Assembly (NCBI GenBank): GCA_016934335.1
Contig: JAFGTC010000153.1
Coordinates: 1-54,412, forward strand
Length of the DNA stretch: 54,412 nucleotides
Reading direction: 5' to 3'
DNA from: Candidatus Omnitrophota bacterium
GTDB lineage: Bacteria > Hinthialibacterota > Hinthialibacteria > Hinthialibacterales > Hinthialibacteraceae
Shown here: positions 1 through 8,165 of the stretch, in pieces
Layout: every line of letters begins with the position of its first letter
Position numbering within the stretch: the first letter of the stretch is position 1
Notes under the pieces: model-generated
Databases searched by the model: none
Seen by the model: the letters and a program-made list of their open reading frames with translations, nothing else
Told to the model about the DNA's origin: nothing
Made by a program: the position numbers and the translations under genes

Positions 1-638
1 CGACGAACACGCCGACCAATACGCCCGAGCCGACGAACACGCCCGAGCCGACGAACACGCCGACCAATACGCCTGAACCACCGACTTTCACACCAACTAA
101 CACACCAGAGCCGACTGCCACACCGACCAACACGCCCGAGCCGACAAATACGCCGACGAATACGCCTGAATCGACGAACACGCCGACCAATACGCCCGAG
201 CCGACGAACACGCCCGAGCCAACGAACACGCCCGAGCCAACGAACACTCCCACTTATACGCCTGTTCCAACGGATACGCCGACTCCTGCGCCTACGGATA
301 CTCCTACGCCGGAGCCGCCGGCTCAGATCGATACGGCGGGTGCGAATGTTTCTACGTCATGGTTTGGCGGGAAAAACAACGACAAGCATCTTTTAGTGAA
401 CGTCAAAATAATCGATGCAAATTCTCTGGAAGGATTAGGCGGCGCGGAAGTCAGCGTCGAAATTATTGTGGACGGCTCATCCTATATGTCTGAAACGCTC
501 ACAACGCAATTGGATGGATCCGCAGAACTGAAAGCATTGAACGCCCCCTCGGGATCTTACGAAATCAAGGTAAACAATTTCAACTACTTGAATTATAAAT
601 TGGATTCCAGCGGCTCTCTTTTGACATTTAGCAACTAA
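1..638 (+). CDS. 3' end of a secreted or surface protein with TPEPTNTP repeats and a C-terminal beta-sandwich-like domain (partial)
   Basis: The reading frame is open from the left edge (codons start at base 3) to a TAA at 636-638, so the N-terminus lies outside the window. The first ~100 residues are a low-complexity Thr/Pro/Asn/Glu repeat ([16 protein letters not shown] variants), a typical extracellular linker that holds domains apart. The last ~95 residues, after [16 protein letters not shown], alternate hydrophobic and polar residues with Gly turns ([23 protein letters not shown]). This resembles an Ig/FnIII-like or carboxypeptidase-regulatory-like sandwich of the kind that ends secreted proteases and surface proteins in several environmental phyla. 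The main catalytic or binding part is not visible, so the function is unknown. The internal ATG at 396 is not a real start, because the same frame is clearly coding upstream. Confidence 0.75.
   Translation, partial: TNTPTNTPEPTNTPEPTNTPTNTPEPPTFTPTNTPEPTATPTNTPEPTNTPTNTPESTNTPTNTPEPTNTPEPTNTPEPTNTPTYTPVPTDTPTPAPTDTPTPEPPAQIDTAGANVSTSWFGGKNNDKHLLVNVKIIDANSLEGLGGAEVSVEIIVDGSSYMSETLTTQLDGSAELKALNAPSGSYEIKVNNFNYLNYKLDSSGSLLTFSN
3..310 (+). repeat. Imperfect tandem repeat encoding a Thr/Pro linker
   Basis: Variants of acgaacacgcc/cgagccg recur with an 18-30 base period across about 300 bases and are translated as [14 protein letters not shown] units. The repeat is degenerate at third codon positions and interrupted by PPTFTPT and ATPT variants, so it looks like an older protein-level repeat rather than a recent slippage expansion. 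Confidence 0.85.
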
Positions 639-968
639 CTGTCAGTGGGATTGGGGATATGAATTTCTGTTGATGTAATCAAACAGTTCTTCAAATTTTC
701 TCAATCGTACTCACAAAAAACATACCCCGAAATATACCCTTCAGAGAATAATTTATATTACAAATCAGCGCGACTGCTTCCAAGGCAGTGGTTAGATACC
801 GCTTTCCTAGTGATCCGGATGATTTACCGGTTTTTGAACAGAAAGCCGGAATTTTTTATTGCCGTCGGAGCCTGGTGTACACGGCGGAGCGCGAGGCGGC
901 CCAAACCATGGCCGGAGACGCTGTCAGTTAAGAATGCATTCACATGAACGCCATGTCTCTTCGCCGAC
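639..968. other. Intergenic stretch with no supported gene
   Basis: AT-rich at first (660-840), then GC-rich. No frame shows a convincing protein or a start with a ribosome binding site. The GC-rich end (about 860-960) may be decayed coding sequence belonging to the HYR remnant that follows. No clear terminator hairpin was found behind the repeat protein. Confidence 0.4.
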
Positions 969-1533
969 GGCTGCGGGAATACGGAGACCATCACGCGGAC
1001 CTGGACGGCGGAGGACGAGTGCGGCAACACGATCTCGTGCGATCAGACCATCACCGTCGTGGACACCACCGCTCCGAGCATTACCTGCCCGCCGAATGTG
1101 ACTGTTTATCGATTGAGGATGTGCCTCAGCACGATATCACCTTGGTAACAGCCGATGACAACTGCGACGACGATGTCGCGATTGCTTGGCTAGGAGATTC
1201 CGATCTTGAGGGAGACTGCCCCAAGATCATCACCCACACCTATCGCGCGACGGATGACTGCGGCAACTGGGCCGAGTGTACTCACGTGGAATGCACCGGT
1301 TTTACTCCAGGCTACTGGAAAAACAACGCTGCTAAGAAAGACGCCGCATCTTGTGTGCCGACGGGCTTCGATCCAAGCGATATACTATCTGATGTGCTTG
1401 ATTTTGAGGGATATCAAGACAACATTTTTGATGTAGATACGCTTCTTGAAGCTCTCAATTATGGCGGAGGCAGTGGATTATACGGCGCGGATAAGATTCT
1501 CCTGCGTGCTGCTGTAGCAGCTCTTTTGAACGC
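969..1533 (+). pseudogene. Frameshifted remnant of a HYR-repeat protein with GYWKN C-terminal domain
   Basis: Two overlapping frames carry pieces of one protein. Frame A (969 to about 1103) reads [20 protein letters not shown], then the HYR hallmark [21 protein letters not shown] one-base shift at about 1098-1103 moves the homology to frame B, which reads [20 protein letters not shown], then TYRATDDCGNWAEC and GFTPGYWKNNA, and ends near LLRAAVAALLNAG at about 1530. HYR modules are immunoglobulin-like extracellular adhesion domains, and the GYWKN segment is a known C-terminal companion of such repeats. There is no start codon and no natural end: the homology stops where recombinase sequence begins at about 1534. 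It is therefore a broken, truncated gene fragment, not an expressed gene. Confidence 0.65.
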
Positions 1534-1539
1534 TGGTAC

Positions 1540-2508
1540 GTGCAGTATTTCGATGAATGCGGCAAGCGCCGAACCCTGCGCGGCTGCTCCGATAAATCCG
1601 CCACGGAAGCGCTCGCCCGCAAGCTGGAGGCCGACGTCATGCTGCGCAAATGCGGCGTGATCGACGCCAAGACGGATCGTTATGCGGAGCAGTCCCGGCG
1701 TCCGCTGTCCGCTCACCTGGAGGAATGGAGGCGGGATTTGATCGCCCGGAATATCACTGCCAAACAGGTCCTGCCGGTCTTAACGGGCCTGCGGGCGAAT
1801 GAAATCGCAAGCCTGCGGGTTGAGTCTTTCGACCTGGCGAGCCGTCCGGCGAAAGTGACCGTGGCGGCGGCCTTCTCCAAGCATCGCCGGAGAGACGTCC
1901 TGCCTCTGCATCCGGATCTTTTGCCTCGCCTTCATGCTCATTTGGCCGCGAAGCAGAGCGGGGAGGCGGCTTTCCATATGCCCGGCAAGCCGGTCCGGGC
2001 GCTGCGCTTCGATTTGGCGGCGGCGGGCGTGGAATACCTAACCCGCGCCGGCTACGCCGATTTTCATGCTTTGCGGCACACCTTTATTACGCGAGTCGTT
2101 AAGTCGGGCGTCAATCCCAAAACCGCCCAGTGTCTGGCGCGGCATCATGACGCTTCGTTGACGCTCAAAGTCTACACGCACATCGAAGTCATCGATCAAG
2201 CGGAGGCCTTGCGGGCGCTGCCTTCCTTGGACGGCGATGCAAGCGAGCGGCCACGAAATCAGGCGGTCGGAGCCTGTGGAAAAAACGTCGGCAATAGCGT
2301 CGGCAGTCAGGCGTCTCGGACGGTCTTTTCCTGTCGCGGCGCGTCGCAAGCGCGCGATCCGGAGGAGCCGGATAACGTAAGGAAGATGAGCCTCTTTGAC
2401 GGGGAAAGTCGCTCTCTGGCGCGTTCTATCAACAAGGGGGAAAATAAGCAGGAGACGGGACTCGAACCCGCGACCTTCTCGTTGGCAACGAGAAGCTCTA
2501 CCAACTGA
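1540..2508 (+). pseudogene. Tyrosine recombinase (integrase) remnant with internal deletion
   Basis: Homology to phage/planctomycete-type tyrosine integrases starts just before the frame (WYVQYFDECGKRRT, from 1534). The N-terminal SAM-like part (to about residue 75, EWRRDLIARNITAKQ) runs straight into the catalytic domain (LPVLTGLRANEIASLR). Most of the core-binding domain, roughly 100-150 residues in intact relatives, is therefore missing. The catalytic residues remain: R85 in TGLR, H176 and R179 in HALRH, H202 in ARHHD, and Y212 in VYTH. The N-terminus is also lost, because the fragment is fused to the upstream HYR remnant. The last ~20 codons are antisense to the tRNA-Gly gene. This suggests a dead integrase of an element that once used that tRNA as its attachment site. 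An active, minimal recombinase is unlikely. Confidence 0.75.
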
Positions 2509-2519
2509 GCTACTCCTGC
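2447..2519 (-). tRNA. tRNA-Gly (anticodon GCC)
   Basis: On the minus strand a complete cloverleaf can be drawn. The acceptor stem GCAGGAG pairs with CTCCTGC. The D-arm is GCTC-AGTTGGTA-GAGC. The anticodon stem TCTCG/CGAGA encloses the loop TTGCCAA, giving anticodon GCC. The T-arm is GCGGG-TTCGAGT-CCCGT. The discriminator base is U, as expected for tRNA-Gly, and CCA is not encoded. The gene is 73 nt long. Its 3' end points at the integrase remnant, the usual geometry for tRNA-targeted integration. Confidence 0.97.
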
Positions 2520-2820
2520 GTTTCGGCTGTCAACTGGTGATAATTATGATGTTTTAGCCGTTAAAGTCAAGTATTCGATCGGGGAAAATTCCGAAAAATC
2601 AAATTTTGCATGATTTTTTTTGCAGAGTTATCGTATGAATCCATTTAACTTCCAGATTCAGACTCTCATTTCGGGTAATTGAATCGCATTTCGGGTAATT
2701 GAATCGGTTGATGCCGGGGCGGGGTAGCGGTCAATCGATTTTTGGCGCGCATTGTCTTCGCGAAGCAGACGGCGTATCCTTTTTATCAAATCAATATATA
2801 GGTAGAAAAGGGAATCGTTC
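2520..2820. other. Intergenic region between tRNA-Gly and the GH16 gene
   Basis: AT-rich from 2520 to 2660, then a 20-bp perfect duplication, then the GH16 leader. It should contain the tRNA promoter (reading leftward) and the GH16 promoter, but I see no strong -35/-10 pair. Confidence 0.4.
2667..2706. repeat. Perfect 20-bp direct repeat, two copies head to tail
   Basis: The unit catttcgggtaattgaatcg occurs at 2667-2686 and again at 2687-2706 without any mismatch. It lies about 115 bases upstream of the GH16 start. It could be a recent slippage duplication or a pair of regulator half-sites. Confidence 0.9.
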
Positions 2821-3624
2821 ATGAAAATCAAAGTCTGTACTCGAGTTTTTTGCATCTTGATAAGTTTCCTGGCGGCGACAATGGCGTGGGGAGAGCCTCC
2901 TGAGGGAGGCAAGTGGCGTCCGATCCCCGAATTGACGGATGAATTTGAAGGCGCCGCGCTGGATGGGAAAAAATGGTACGATCACAACCCGGGGTGGAAG
3001 GGGCGCCAGCCGGGATTTTTCTCGCGGAAGAACGTTGCTGTTCAGGATGGGGAACTTCAACTGACGGCGCGGGCGGAGGATTTGCCCGATTTGACGGAGG
3101 GATATCACACGTTTACGACGGCTGCCGTGAAGAGCAAAGCGCTGGTGAAATACGGGTATTTTGAAATTCGCTGCAAGCCGATGGATTCAAGGGCGTCCAG
3201 TGCATTCTGGTTTTATGAGAGCACTCCGGAAATCTGGACGGAGATCGACGTCTTCGAGATCGGCGGGCGTGCGCCCGAGCATGAACATCAATACCATATG
3301 AATGTTCATGTGCTTCATTCACCAACCGTCAAAGAGCATTTGTCCGATTCATCGATCTGGAAGTCGCCGTATCGCCTGGCTGACGAATATCACGTGTACG
3401 CCCTGGAGTGGGATGAGGCTTCTATAAAATGGTACGTGGATGGGAAGGTGGTTCGGACGGTGGAAAACAAGCATTGGCATCAACCGCTGGCCATGAATTT
3501 TGACAGCGAAACCATGCCGGATTGGTTTGGCTTGCCGGACAAGGCAAATCTTCCCTCGACGTTTCGCATCGATTACGTTCGATCATGGAAAAAAGAAGCG
3601 CCGAGCGGAATTCAGAAGCCATAA
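2821..3624 (+). CDS. Secreted GH16-family glycoside hydrolase (agarase/porphyranase/carrageenase-like)
   Basis: This is a 267-residue protein with a Sec signal peptide (about residues 1-24, cut after AWG). The single catalytic domain is a GH16 jelly roll. The active-site strand reads WTEIDVFEIGG, giving the E-x-D-x-x-E arrangement (E141, D143, E146), where the first Glu is nucleophile and the last is acid/base. The extra residue relative to ExDxE is the beta-bulge form found in agarases, porphyranases, kappa-carrageenases and laminarinases. Other GH16 landmarks are VKSKALVKYGYFEIRCKPM, YHVYALEWDEASIKWYVDG and a final FRIDYVRSW strand. It should hydrolyse beta-1,3/1,4-linked galactan or glucan outside the cytoplasm; the exact substrate cannot be read. 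A ribosome site AAAGGGA sits 7 bases before the ATG. Two genes follow closely on the same strand (15-base gap, then an ATGA overlap), suggesting one transcript. Confidence 0.88.
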   Translation: MKIKVCTRVFCILISFLAATMAWGEPPEGGKWRPIPELTDEFEGAALDGKKWYDHNPGWKGRQPGFFSRKNVAVQDGELQLTARAEDLPDLTEGYHTFTTAAVKSKALVKYGYFEIRCKPMDSRASSAFWFYESTPEIWTEIDVFEIGGRAPEHEHQYHMNVHVLHSPTVKEHLSDSSIWKSPYRLADEYHVYALEWDEASIKWYVDGKVVRTVENKHWHQPLAMNFDSETMPDWFGLPDKANLPSTFRIDYVRSWKKEAPSGIQKP

Positions 3625-3639
3625 GGAAAGGATAGTCGC

Positions 3640-4083
3640 ATGCGACGGCCGAATCCCGGCATGATGCGCGGGACGCGCTCTTTCGATCCCATCTCGAAGC
3701 AGCAGGAGAAAAAGATCCTCGCCTGGTGGGTGGAGATGGGCGGCGATCCCGACCGGATCGTGATTCACCGCGAAGCGGGCGGGCGGAGTTATTTGGATGC
3801 CGTCGAAGGGGTGATTCATATCGGCAGCGATCTCAATCCCGTCTCAGGAAGCGATCCCAATGCGAGGATGCGCTGGAGGGCGGCGCTGGCGCATGAATTG
3901 CGGCATTTGCAGCGGTGCGATGAAGGCCGGATCATCGAGCCGATTCATTTGGATGAAGCGGTCGCCGATCTGGAGGCCTGCGCCTTCCCCCAGCTGACGC
4001 CCGCCATTCGGGAGGAGTTGGCGGCCGATGCGCTGCAGCGCTTGTATTGCTATCTGGAAGAGAGAAAGGAAGGATGTTTATGA
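3640..4083 (+). CDS. Small HExxH putative zinc metallopeptidase-like protein
   Basis: A 147-residue protein with no signal peptide or membrane segment, so probably cytoplasmic. The central helix ALAHELRHLQRC holds an HExxH motif (H85, E86, H89), the zinc-binding/catalytic signature of zincins. LDEAVADLEA about 25 residues later offers a candidate third ligand (Glu). The rest matches no family I can name. The start ATG has AAAGGA 7 bases upstream. The TGA stop overlaps the ATG of the toroid protein (ATGA, 4080-4083), so the two are probably translationally coupled. Pairing a cytoplasmic zincin-like protein with an exported lyase-like protein is unusual, and its role in polysaccharide breakdown is unclear. 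HExxH can occur by chance, so peptidase activity is an inference. Confidence 0.7.
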   Translation: MRRPNPGMMRGTRSFDPISKQQEKKILAWWVEMGGDPDRIVIHREAGGRSYLDAVEGVIHIGSDLNPVSGSDPNARMRWRAALAHELRHLQRCDEGRIIEPIHLDEAVADLEACAFPQLTPAIREELAADALQRLYCYLEERKEGCL

Positions 4084-5750
4084 GTTTTGTCATGTCCCGG
4101 CGCGAGGTTTTGTCGTGCATGGCGGCGCTGACGATGACGAGCCGCCGCGGATGGGCCGAGATCGATGCATCGATCGTCAAGAAAAACGACCGGTCGCTCG
4201 GAGAAATTCTAGAGCGGCAGGAGACCGATTCGCAAAGCCGATGGCGGGGCGGATGCGCCGATTCGTGGGGGCTTTATCCTTGCGGGTCGGCGGCGCAGAT
4301 TCTGCATCTGGGGGCCGCCTCCTATTTTCATCCTGAATCGAGCTATTTCAAAAATGCGCGCTTGTTCGAAAGAATGAAACTGGCTGCGGAATTTCTGGAG
4401 CGCATGCAGAACGAGCAGGGAAACATCGATCTTCTGACGACCAATTTCAACTCGCCTCCCGACACCGGATTCGTCGTGCACCGAGTCGCTAATGCGGCGA
4501 AGCTGGCGGCGCTTCATGAAGACCGCCGGGCGCTGGAGTTGATGGAGAATTTCCTGCGCCGGGCCGGGGCCGGCCTTGCTCAAGGAGGGATTCATACGCC
4601 CAATCACCGCTGGGTGGTCTGCGCGGCCCTGGCTCAAATTCATGATATTTTCCCTGATGAGCGGCATCTGCGGCGCATCGATGAATGGCTGGCGGAGGGG
4701 ATCGATCTTGACGAAGAGGGTCAGTTCATCGAGCGGAGCACGACGGTTTATAATCCCGTCTGCGATTATTCGCTGGTCGTCATGGCGGATAAACTCAATC
4801 GTCCCGAACTGCTGGCGCCGGTTCGGAAAAATCTGGACGCCATGCTGTATCTTCTTCACCCCAATTTTGAGGTCGTCACCGAGATTTCGCGCCGGCAGGA
4901 TCTCAACACGCGGGGCGGAATGGAGCGCTATTGGCTCCCGCTGCGATACATGGCCAATCATGACGGGAACGGGAAATACGCCGCCGTGCTGCAATCGCTG
5001 GAGCCGGACAGGATCAGCCTGCCTTATATGATGGAATACCCCATCCTGCAAAAGACGCCGCCCGGCCCGGCGCCGGTTCCCGATCGGTACGTCAAGGATT
5101 ATCCGCTTTCGGAAATCACGCGCATTCGGGATGGAAAAACCAGCGCAACCATTTTGCATCGCGGCGGCAGCCGGTGGATTTCCATTCACCGGGGCGAGGC
5201 CGTCATCAATGCGATCCGCTTCGCTTCGGCGTTTTTCGGCAAGGGTCAGTTTGTTCCTGAGCGGTTTGAAAAGAGAGACGGCGTTTATTATTTTAAGCAG
5301 GAGTTGAGAGGTCCTTATTATCAGCCGATTTCCGACCCGAATTTGCTGCCGGTCAGTCGAAAGACATGGGGGGCCGCGCGGTCGCACCGCCGGCAGAGCG
5401 AAGTCTGCGCAATGACGTATGAAGGATCGATCAAGCCTAAACCTGACGGCTTCGATTTGGAAATCAATGCGCATGGAACCGGCGGCGTTCCTCTGGCGGT
5501 TGAGATCAATCTTCGTGAGGGCGGGGAATTGACCAACGTCCAGCCCGCGCCGAACGTTAAAGACGCCTATCTTCTTTCGCAAGGCTATGCCGCCTACCGG
5601 GCGGGGGATGACGTCGTTTCCATCGGTCCCGGCCGGAGTGAGCACGCCTACACGCAGATTCGCGGGGCCGAACCCAAACTGCCGGGCGTCAGCGTTTATG
5701 TAACCGGCTACACGCCCTTCCAGCATAAACTGACGATTCGGTGGGGGTGA
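4080..5750 (+). CDS. Tat-exported alpha/alpha-toroid polysaccharide-lyase-like protein
   Basis: About 556 residues from ATG 4080, chosen because it overlaps the previous stop as ATGA and has AGGAAGG about 7 bases upstream; ATG 4074 is an alternative. The N-terminus MSFVMSRREVLSCMAAL fits a twin-arginine signal (SRREVLS). The middle (about residues 40-320) is rich in helical pairs (FVVHRVANAAKLAAL, HTPNHRWVVCAALAQIHD, ERSTTVYNPVCDYSLVVMADKL), like the (alpha/alpha) toroid of heparinase- and alginate-lyase-type enzymes. The conserved-looking NHRW and YNPVCDYS segments could carry active-site His and Tyr. The last ~200 residues are beta-rich, as in the sheet domain of the same enzymes. No exact PL family is recognised, so substrate is unknown. 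Cluster context (GH16, heparinase, esterase) supports a role in uronic-acid or galactan degradation. Confidence 0.7.
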   Translation: MSFVMSRREVLSCMAALTMTSRRGWAEIDASIVKKNDRSLGEILERQETDSQSRWRGGCADSWGLYPCGSAAQILHLGAASYFHPESSYFKNARLFERMKLAAEFLERMQNEQGNIDLLTTNFNSPPDTGFVVHRVANAAKLAALHEDRRALELMENFLRRAGAGLAQGGIHTPNHRWVVCAALAQIHDIFPDERHLRRIDEWLAEGIDLDEEGQFIERSTTVYNPVCDYSLVVMADKLNRPELLAPVRKNLDAMLYLLHPNFEVVTEISRRQDLNTRGGMERYWLPLRYMANHDGNGKYAAVLQSLEPDRISLPYMMEYPILQKTPPGPAPVPDRYVKDYPLSEITRIRDGKTSATILHRGGSRWISIHRGEAVINAIRFASAFFGKGQFVPERFEKRDGVYYFKQELRGPYYQPISDPNLLPVSRKTWGAARSHRRQSEVCAMTYEGSIKPKPDGFDLEINAHGTGGVPLAVEINLREGGELTNVQPAPNVKDAYLLSQGYAAYRAGDDVVSIGPGRSEHAYTQIRGAEPKLPGVSVYVTGYTPFQHKLTIRWG

Positions 5751-5825
5751 GGATGGTTTGAATGCGCCATTCCGCAAGATGTGAAATATAGCGCCCATGG
5801 AATATAACACCCATACATAAAGGAA

Positions 5826-5856
5826 CGCCGCGGCTGCGGGCGACGCAGCCGCGGCG
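5826..5856. terminator. Strong GC-rich hairpin between convergent genes
   Basis: A perfect 12-bp inverted repeat (cgccgcggctgc / gcagccgcggcg) with a 7-base loop lies between the toroid gene (+) and the secreted protein gene (-). The flanks are only moderately T-rich (ttccttt on the minus side; attttcatt on the plus side after about 10 bases), so it may terminate both transcripts weakly or protect their 3' ends. Confidence 0.6.
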
Positions 5857-5937
5857 GGCCTGGCGCTATTTTCATTATTATTTTCAGATCATTCCTGTTT
5901 CAAGCATGGCTGACTTTACCGGCTTGGGGCGAATGCA

Positions 5938-6582
5938 TCATTCATTCAAAAGCATCCAATCGGTTATCGATGTTTGTTCTTCATTCAATAAATAAACTTT
6001 CAATTCATCCAGCCATATTTCGTTTTCATCATATTCATCTCCTGGATTTCCCATGTGAAAGATGAATAACAGAGGATCCGTGTTCAAAGCGCTTTCGGCG
6101 TCGAGAGTCACATCGACAAATTCCCAAACATCCGCCGTTTCGATTGTGTAGTCAAAGGAAGTTCCTGTCCATGGATCCGCGCTCATGGCGATGATGGGGC
6201 GGATTATGAAAGGAGCGACTTTGACTTGAATCCAAAACGTGACGCGCCATGGATATTGACCGGCGCCCTCCGGAAGCGGGAGAGTTTCGTTGGTGTATTG
6301 GATGTTATTGAGCGCGACGGTAGGCAGTGTGAGCGTATAAATGACCATGGCCGAGCCGCCTTCCGGGCCTTCTTCGTACGTCAGGCCCAGAATATCAGCT
6401 TGATTATCGTTATTCTGGACCAGGTACCATTGACTGGCGTCATAAGAATCTTCTTCAAATGGCACATACAAGATCAATTCGCCGTTGATGTCCTGAGCGG
6501 CCGCATGAAAGGAAAGCACTCCACAGAAGAGCATTACGAAGCAAGCGGATAATTTGAGGATTAAACTGTCTAGATGCTTCAT
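5938..6582 (-). CDS. Small secreted beta-sandwich protein with C-terminal TSxxxWxL tag
   Basis: A 214-residue protein with a signal peptide (about residues 1-30, ending FHAAAQ). The mature part is beta-rich with aromatic and acidic residues (YPWRVTFWIQVK, ADVWEFVDVTLDAES, NEIWLDELKVYLL). This layout recalls galactose-binding-like or CBM4/9-type carbohydrate-binding modules with a terminal descriptive strand. No catalytic motif is visible. It ends QTSITDWMLLNE, very similar to the ends of the CBM9-type protein (at 23994) and the beta-helix protein (at 46197). The ribosome site GGAGGAG lies 8 bases before the ATG. It is probably exported and either binds polysaccharide or displays on the surface; no specific function can be claimed. 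Confidence 0.7.
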   Translation of the reverse strand: MKHLDSLILKLSACFVMLFCGVLSFHAAAQDINGELILYVPFEEDSYDASQWYLVQNNDNQADILGLTYEEGPEGGSAMVIYTLTLPTVALNNIQYTNETLPLPEGAGQYPWRVTFWIQVKVAPFIIRPIIAMSADPWTGTSFDYTIETADVWEFVDVTLDAESALNTDPLLFIFHMGNPGDEYDENEIWLDELKVYLLNEEQTSITDWMLLNE

Positions 6583-6702
6583 GATTTTTCTCCTCCAAGA
6601 TAAATATTATACATTGCATACTTGTATAACATAGATTTTTTTCAAAATTCAATCGGAAAAATACTGATATTCTTTGTTATCGGTTCGCGCGCCGGCTTCT
6701 TG

Positions 6703-8019
6703 TCAAAGCGCTTTGGTTTTGCCTGGAATCGCCGTGGGGTAATTGCCTTGGTTATCCGGTAAGACGGGAGGGGCCGTGTTAAAGTCGCCCATCATCGGTC
6801 CGAATGTGAAGTCGGATTGAATCGCCTCGTCCCACCCAATCTGTTTTCCCGAATAACAGGCCATTTGCCCGAGAATGGCAACCATGGAGCTCTTGACGCC
6901 GTAATCATTCACTAAGAGTTCTCCGGAGCGGACGGCCTTGAACAATTCTTCGTGTTCGACTTTATAGCCGCTTCTCTCGATGCCGTCGTACTGCCAATTA
7001 GTCTCTCCGATAATTCGGCTCTGCATTAATTCGCATCGGCCTTTGGTCCCGATGAGAATATCGGAGGTGTTCGTATAACAATTTTCTTGTGTCCGGCCGA
7101 ATCCATAGATTTTCCGGCCGTCCGCATATTCGTAGACCACGGAGTAATGGTCGAAGACATCGCCGTAAATTTCGCCGAACGACGCCGATCTCCCGCCTAA
7201 ACCGTGCGCTTTGACGGGCGCTTCTTCTCGCAGCGCCCAGAGCGCTTTATCCAGGTTGTGAATCAGCGATTGGAGGATGTCGTCTCCGGACAGCCAGGCA
7301 AAATGATACCAGTTGCGGAATTGAAATTCGATTTCACGATCCCCGGGCTGGCGCGACGCCAGAACATAGGGAGTGCGCAGATAATTCTCTTCGATGGCCA
7401 GGATGTCGCCGATCGCTCCGTCCAATACGCGCTTTATGGTTTCACGAAACGCGGGAACGTAGCGGTAGACCAGGCCGGAGACGATGCAGCGTTTCTTTTG
7501 TTTGGCAAGTTCAAATGTTTCCATGGCCAAACGCACGCCGGGCGGATCGATCGCATGGGGCTTCTCGGCGAAAACATGCTTTCCCGCATCGATGGCGGCT
7601 TTCAGGTACTTGGGATGGAAGATCGAGGTGCAGGCGATTAAAACGACGTCGACGCCGCTGTCGATGACCTTTTGGTACGCGTCGAATCCAACAAAGCAGT
7701 GGTCGTCGTCAACGAGGGTGCGATCGGGCTTCCGGTCTTTCAATCCTTGGCGCGCTTTTTGCACTTTGTCGGCAAAGATGTCGCCCAGAGCGACTACTTT
7801 TACTCCCGGATCTGCATCCAAAGCATCGTTGGCCGCCGCGCTGCCCCGCCCGCCGCAGCCGATCAATCCGACTTTGATCTCGTCATTTCCCGCCGCGTGA
7901 CCGAATCGATTCACATTCGAGGCCGCGAGCGCCGCGGCGGAAGCCGTCATGGCCGCCGTTTTTATAAAAGAGCGGCGAGTGGATTGGGTTTTTTTTTGAG
8001 ACTGGATGTTTTTGTTCAT
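6703..8019 (-). CDS. Tat-exported Gfo/Idh/MocA family oxidoreductase
   Basis: A 438-residue protein. The N-terminus has a twin-arginine signal (TRRSFIKTAAMTASAAALAAS). A Rossmann NAD(P)-binding domain follows with VGLIGCGGRGSAAAND (GxGxxG type), VVALGDIF, and VLIACTSIFHPKYLKAAIDAGK leading to the family hallmark AEKPHAIDPPG. The C-terminal alpha/beta domain binds substrate (FRNWYHFAWLSGDDILQSLIHNLDK). Family members oxidise or reduce sugars, inositols and uronic acids, or act as glycosidases through transient oxidation. Exported versions carry tightly bound cofactor and are common in planctomycete-like lineages. AGGAGA sits 5 bases before the ATG. It is flanked by genes for secreted polysaccharide enzymes on the same strand, so a role in processing released sugars is likely. 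The substrate is unknown. Confidence 0.92.
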   Translation of the reverse strand: MNKNIQSQKKTQSTRRSFIKTAAMTASAAALAASNVNRFGHAAGNDEIKVGLIGCGGRGSAAANDALDADPGVKVVALGDIFADKVQKARQGLKDRKPDRTLVDDDHCFVGFDAYQKVIDSGVDVVLIACTSIFHPKYLKAAIDAGKHVFAEKPHAIDPPGVRLAMETFELAKQKKRCIVSGLVYRYVPAFRETIKRVLDGAIGDILAIEENYLRTPYVLASRQPGDREIEFQFRNWYHFAWLSGDDILQSLIHNLDKALWALREEAPVKAHGLGGRSASFGEIYGDVFDHYSVVYEYADGRKIYGFGRTQENCYTNTSDILIGTKGRCELMQSRIIGETNWQYDGIERSGYKVEHEELFKAVRSGELLVNDYGVKSSMVAILGQMACYSGKQIGWDEAIQSDFTFGPMMGDFNTAPPVLPDNQGNYPTAIPGKTKAL

Positions 8020-8165
8020 TGGACTCTCCTATCGTAACAAGCACGAGAATATGGTTTGAAAAAATGGCCTTTGTCTCAATCCGATTTCACGAAGGGAAGA
8101 GGCGGCGGGCGCTTCATCCGAATCGTGATTTCGGTCTTTATGCATCGTTGCTCCGTGTGAAGGCG

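Noticed and set aside
3..310. Possible CRISPR array because of the short repeated units
   Set aside because: The repeats have no unique spacers, vary at third codon positions and stay in one reading frame, so they are a coding Thr/Pro linker.
4209..5810. 533-residue open frame on the minus strand opposite the toroid gene
   Set aside because: It is the shadow of the plus-strand gene in a GC-rich region; composition is Arg/Ala/Pro-rich with no domain, and there is no ribosome site.
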